From: Prorocentrum cordatum
Taxonomy: Eukaryota > Sar > Dinophyceae > Prorocentrales > Prorocentraceae
Assembly (NCBI GenBank): GCA_963575745.1
Contig: CAUYUJ010022404.1
Coordinates: 52,501-116,500 of the forward strand
DNA: 64,000 nucleotides
Reading direction: 5' to 3'
Shown here: piece by piece, positions 63,936 to 64,000 of the stretch
Position numbering within the stretch: the stretch's first letter is position 1
How the letters are laid out: each line of letters opens with the position of its first letter
Notes under the pieces: model-generated
Database searches by the model: none
The model's input: the letters and a program-made list of their open reading frames with translations, nothing else
What the model was told of the DNA's origin: nothing
Translations under genes and position numbers: made by a program

Positions 63936-64000
63936 TCCCACTCCCATTCCCATTCCCATTCCATTCCCATTCCCAATACCATTACCATTACCATTCCCAT
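63936..64000 (-). repeat. (CCATTC)n microsatellite, cut by the window edge
   Basis: CCCATT/CCATTA hexamers running to the last base; the array probably continues beyond the window. Confidence 0.9.

Overview
The window reads as nuclear DNA of a dinoflagellate-type eukaryote. It is mostly GC-rich, dominated by simple repeats and decayed retroelements, and has very few intact reading frames. The one convincing multi-exon gene has a short non-GT intron. That intron (14613-14725) has two relatives, at 28651-28820 and 43223-43390, with similar ends and short direct repeats at their edges, which is the hallmark of introner elements known from dinoflagellates. No rRNA, tRNA, CRISPR array, bacterial operon structure or organellar gene was recognised. 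The species cannot be fixed from the sequence alone; a Prorocentrum- or Polarella-like lineage is a reasonable guess only.

Layout. 1-8450: trinucleotide arrays (GAT, GGA, CCG), TTGGG-rich arrays and mostly unassigned DNA, with a possible LINE tail at 1821-2573. 8455-10280: a broken LINE reverse transcriptase. 11028-12460: a broken minus-strand gene. 13821-15565: a single-domain voltage-gated cation channel with two EF-hands, split by an introner. 15520-27700: over 12 kb of satellites and microsatellites (CA, CTC, GAT, 42-nt, ACT, TGTGGT, GTT and 63-nt units). 27700-33000: weak minus-strand ORFs, introner copy 2, hairpin pairs and a second LINE fragment. 33540-36020: an AT-rich island between two GGA runs, then an array of paired short hairpins. 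37300-44400: several fold-back elements, introner copy 3 and unassigned DNA. 44591-48880: two arrays of a 90-bp satellite with shared flanks, the first bounded by inverted repeats. 49508-51900: a decayed Ty1/copia-type pol region. 51870-57265: a repeat family that flanks a 260-codon ORF and has a deletion derivative, a 160-nt satellite, and a decayed PIF1-like helicase. 59080-60520: two more TTGGG arrays. 61440-63120: 73-nt and GAGGCT satellites, then a 25-bp perfect hairpin.

The most unusual material is structural. (1) An introner family includes one copy sitting exactly in a coding gene. (2) Ten TTGGG-rich arrays all lie in the same orientation, usually next to a microsatellite, and several are interrupted by a related AT-rich core. 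(3) A 14-copy array of ACGGC-CATCA-GCCGT hairpins is arranged largely in pairs about 48 nt apart. (4) A 90-bp satellite carrier has conserved flanks. All comparisons were made by eye; no alignment or database search was run.
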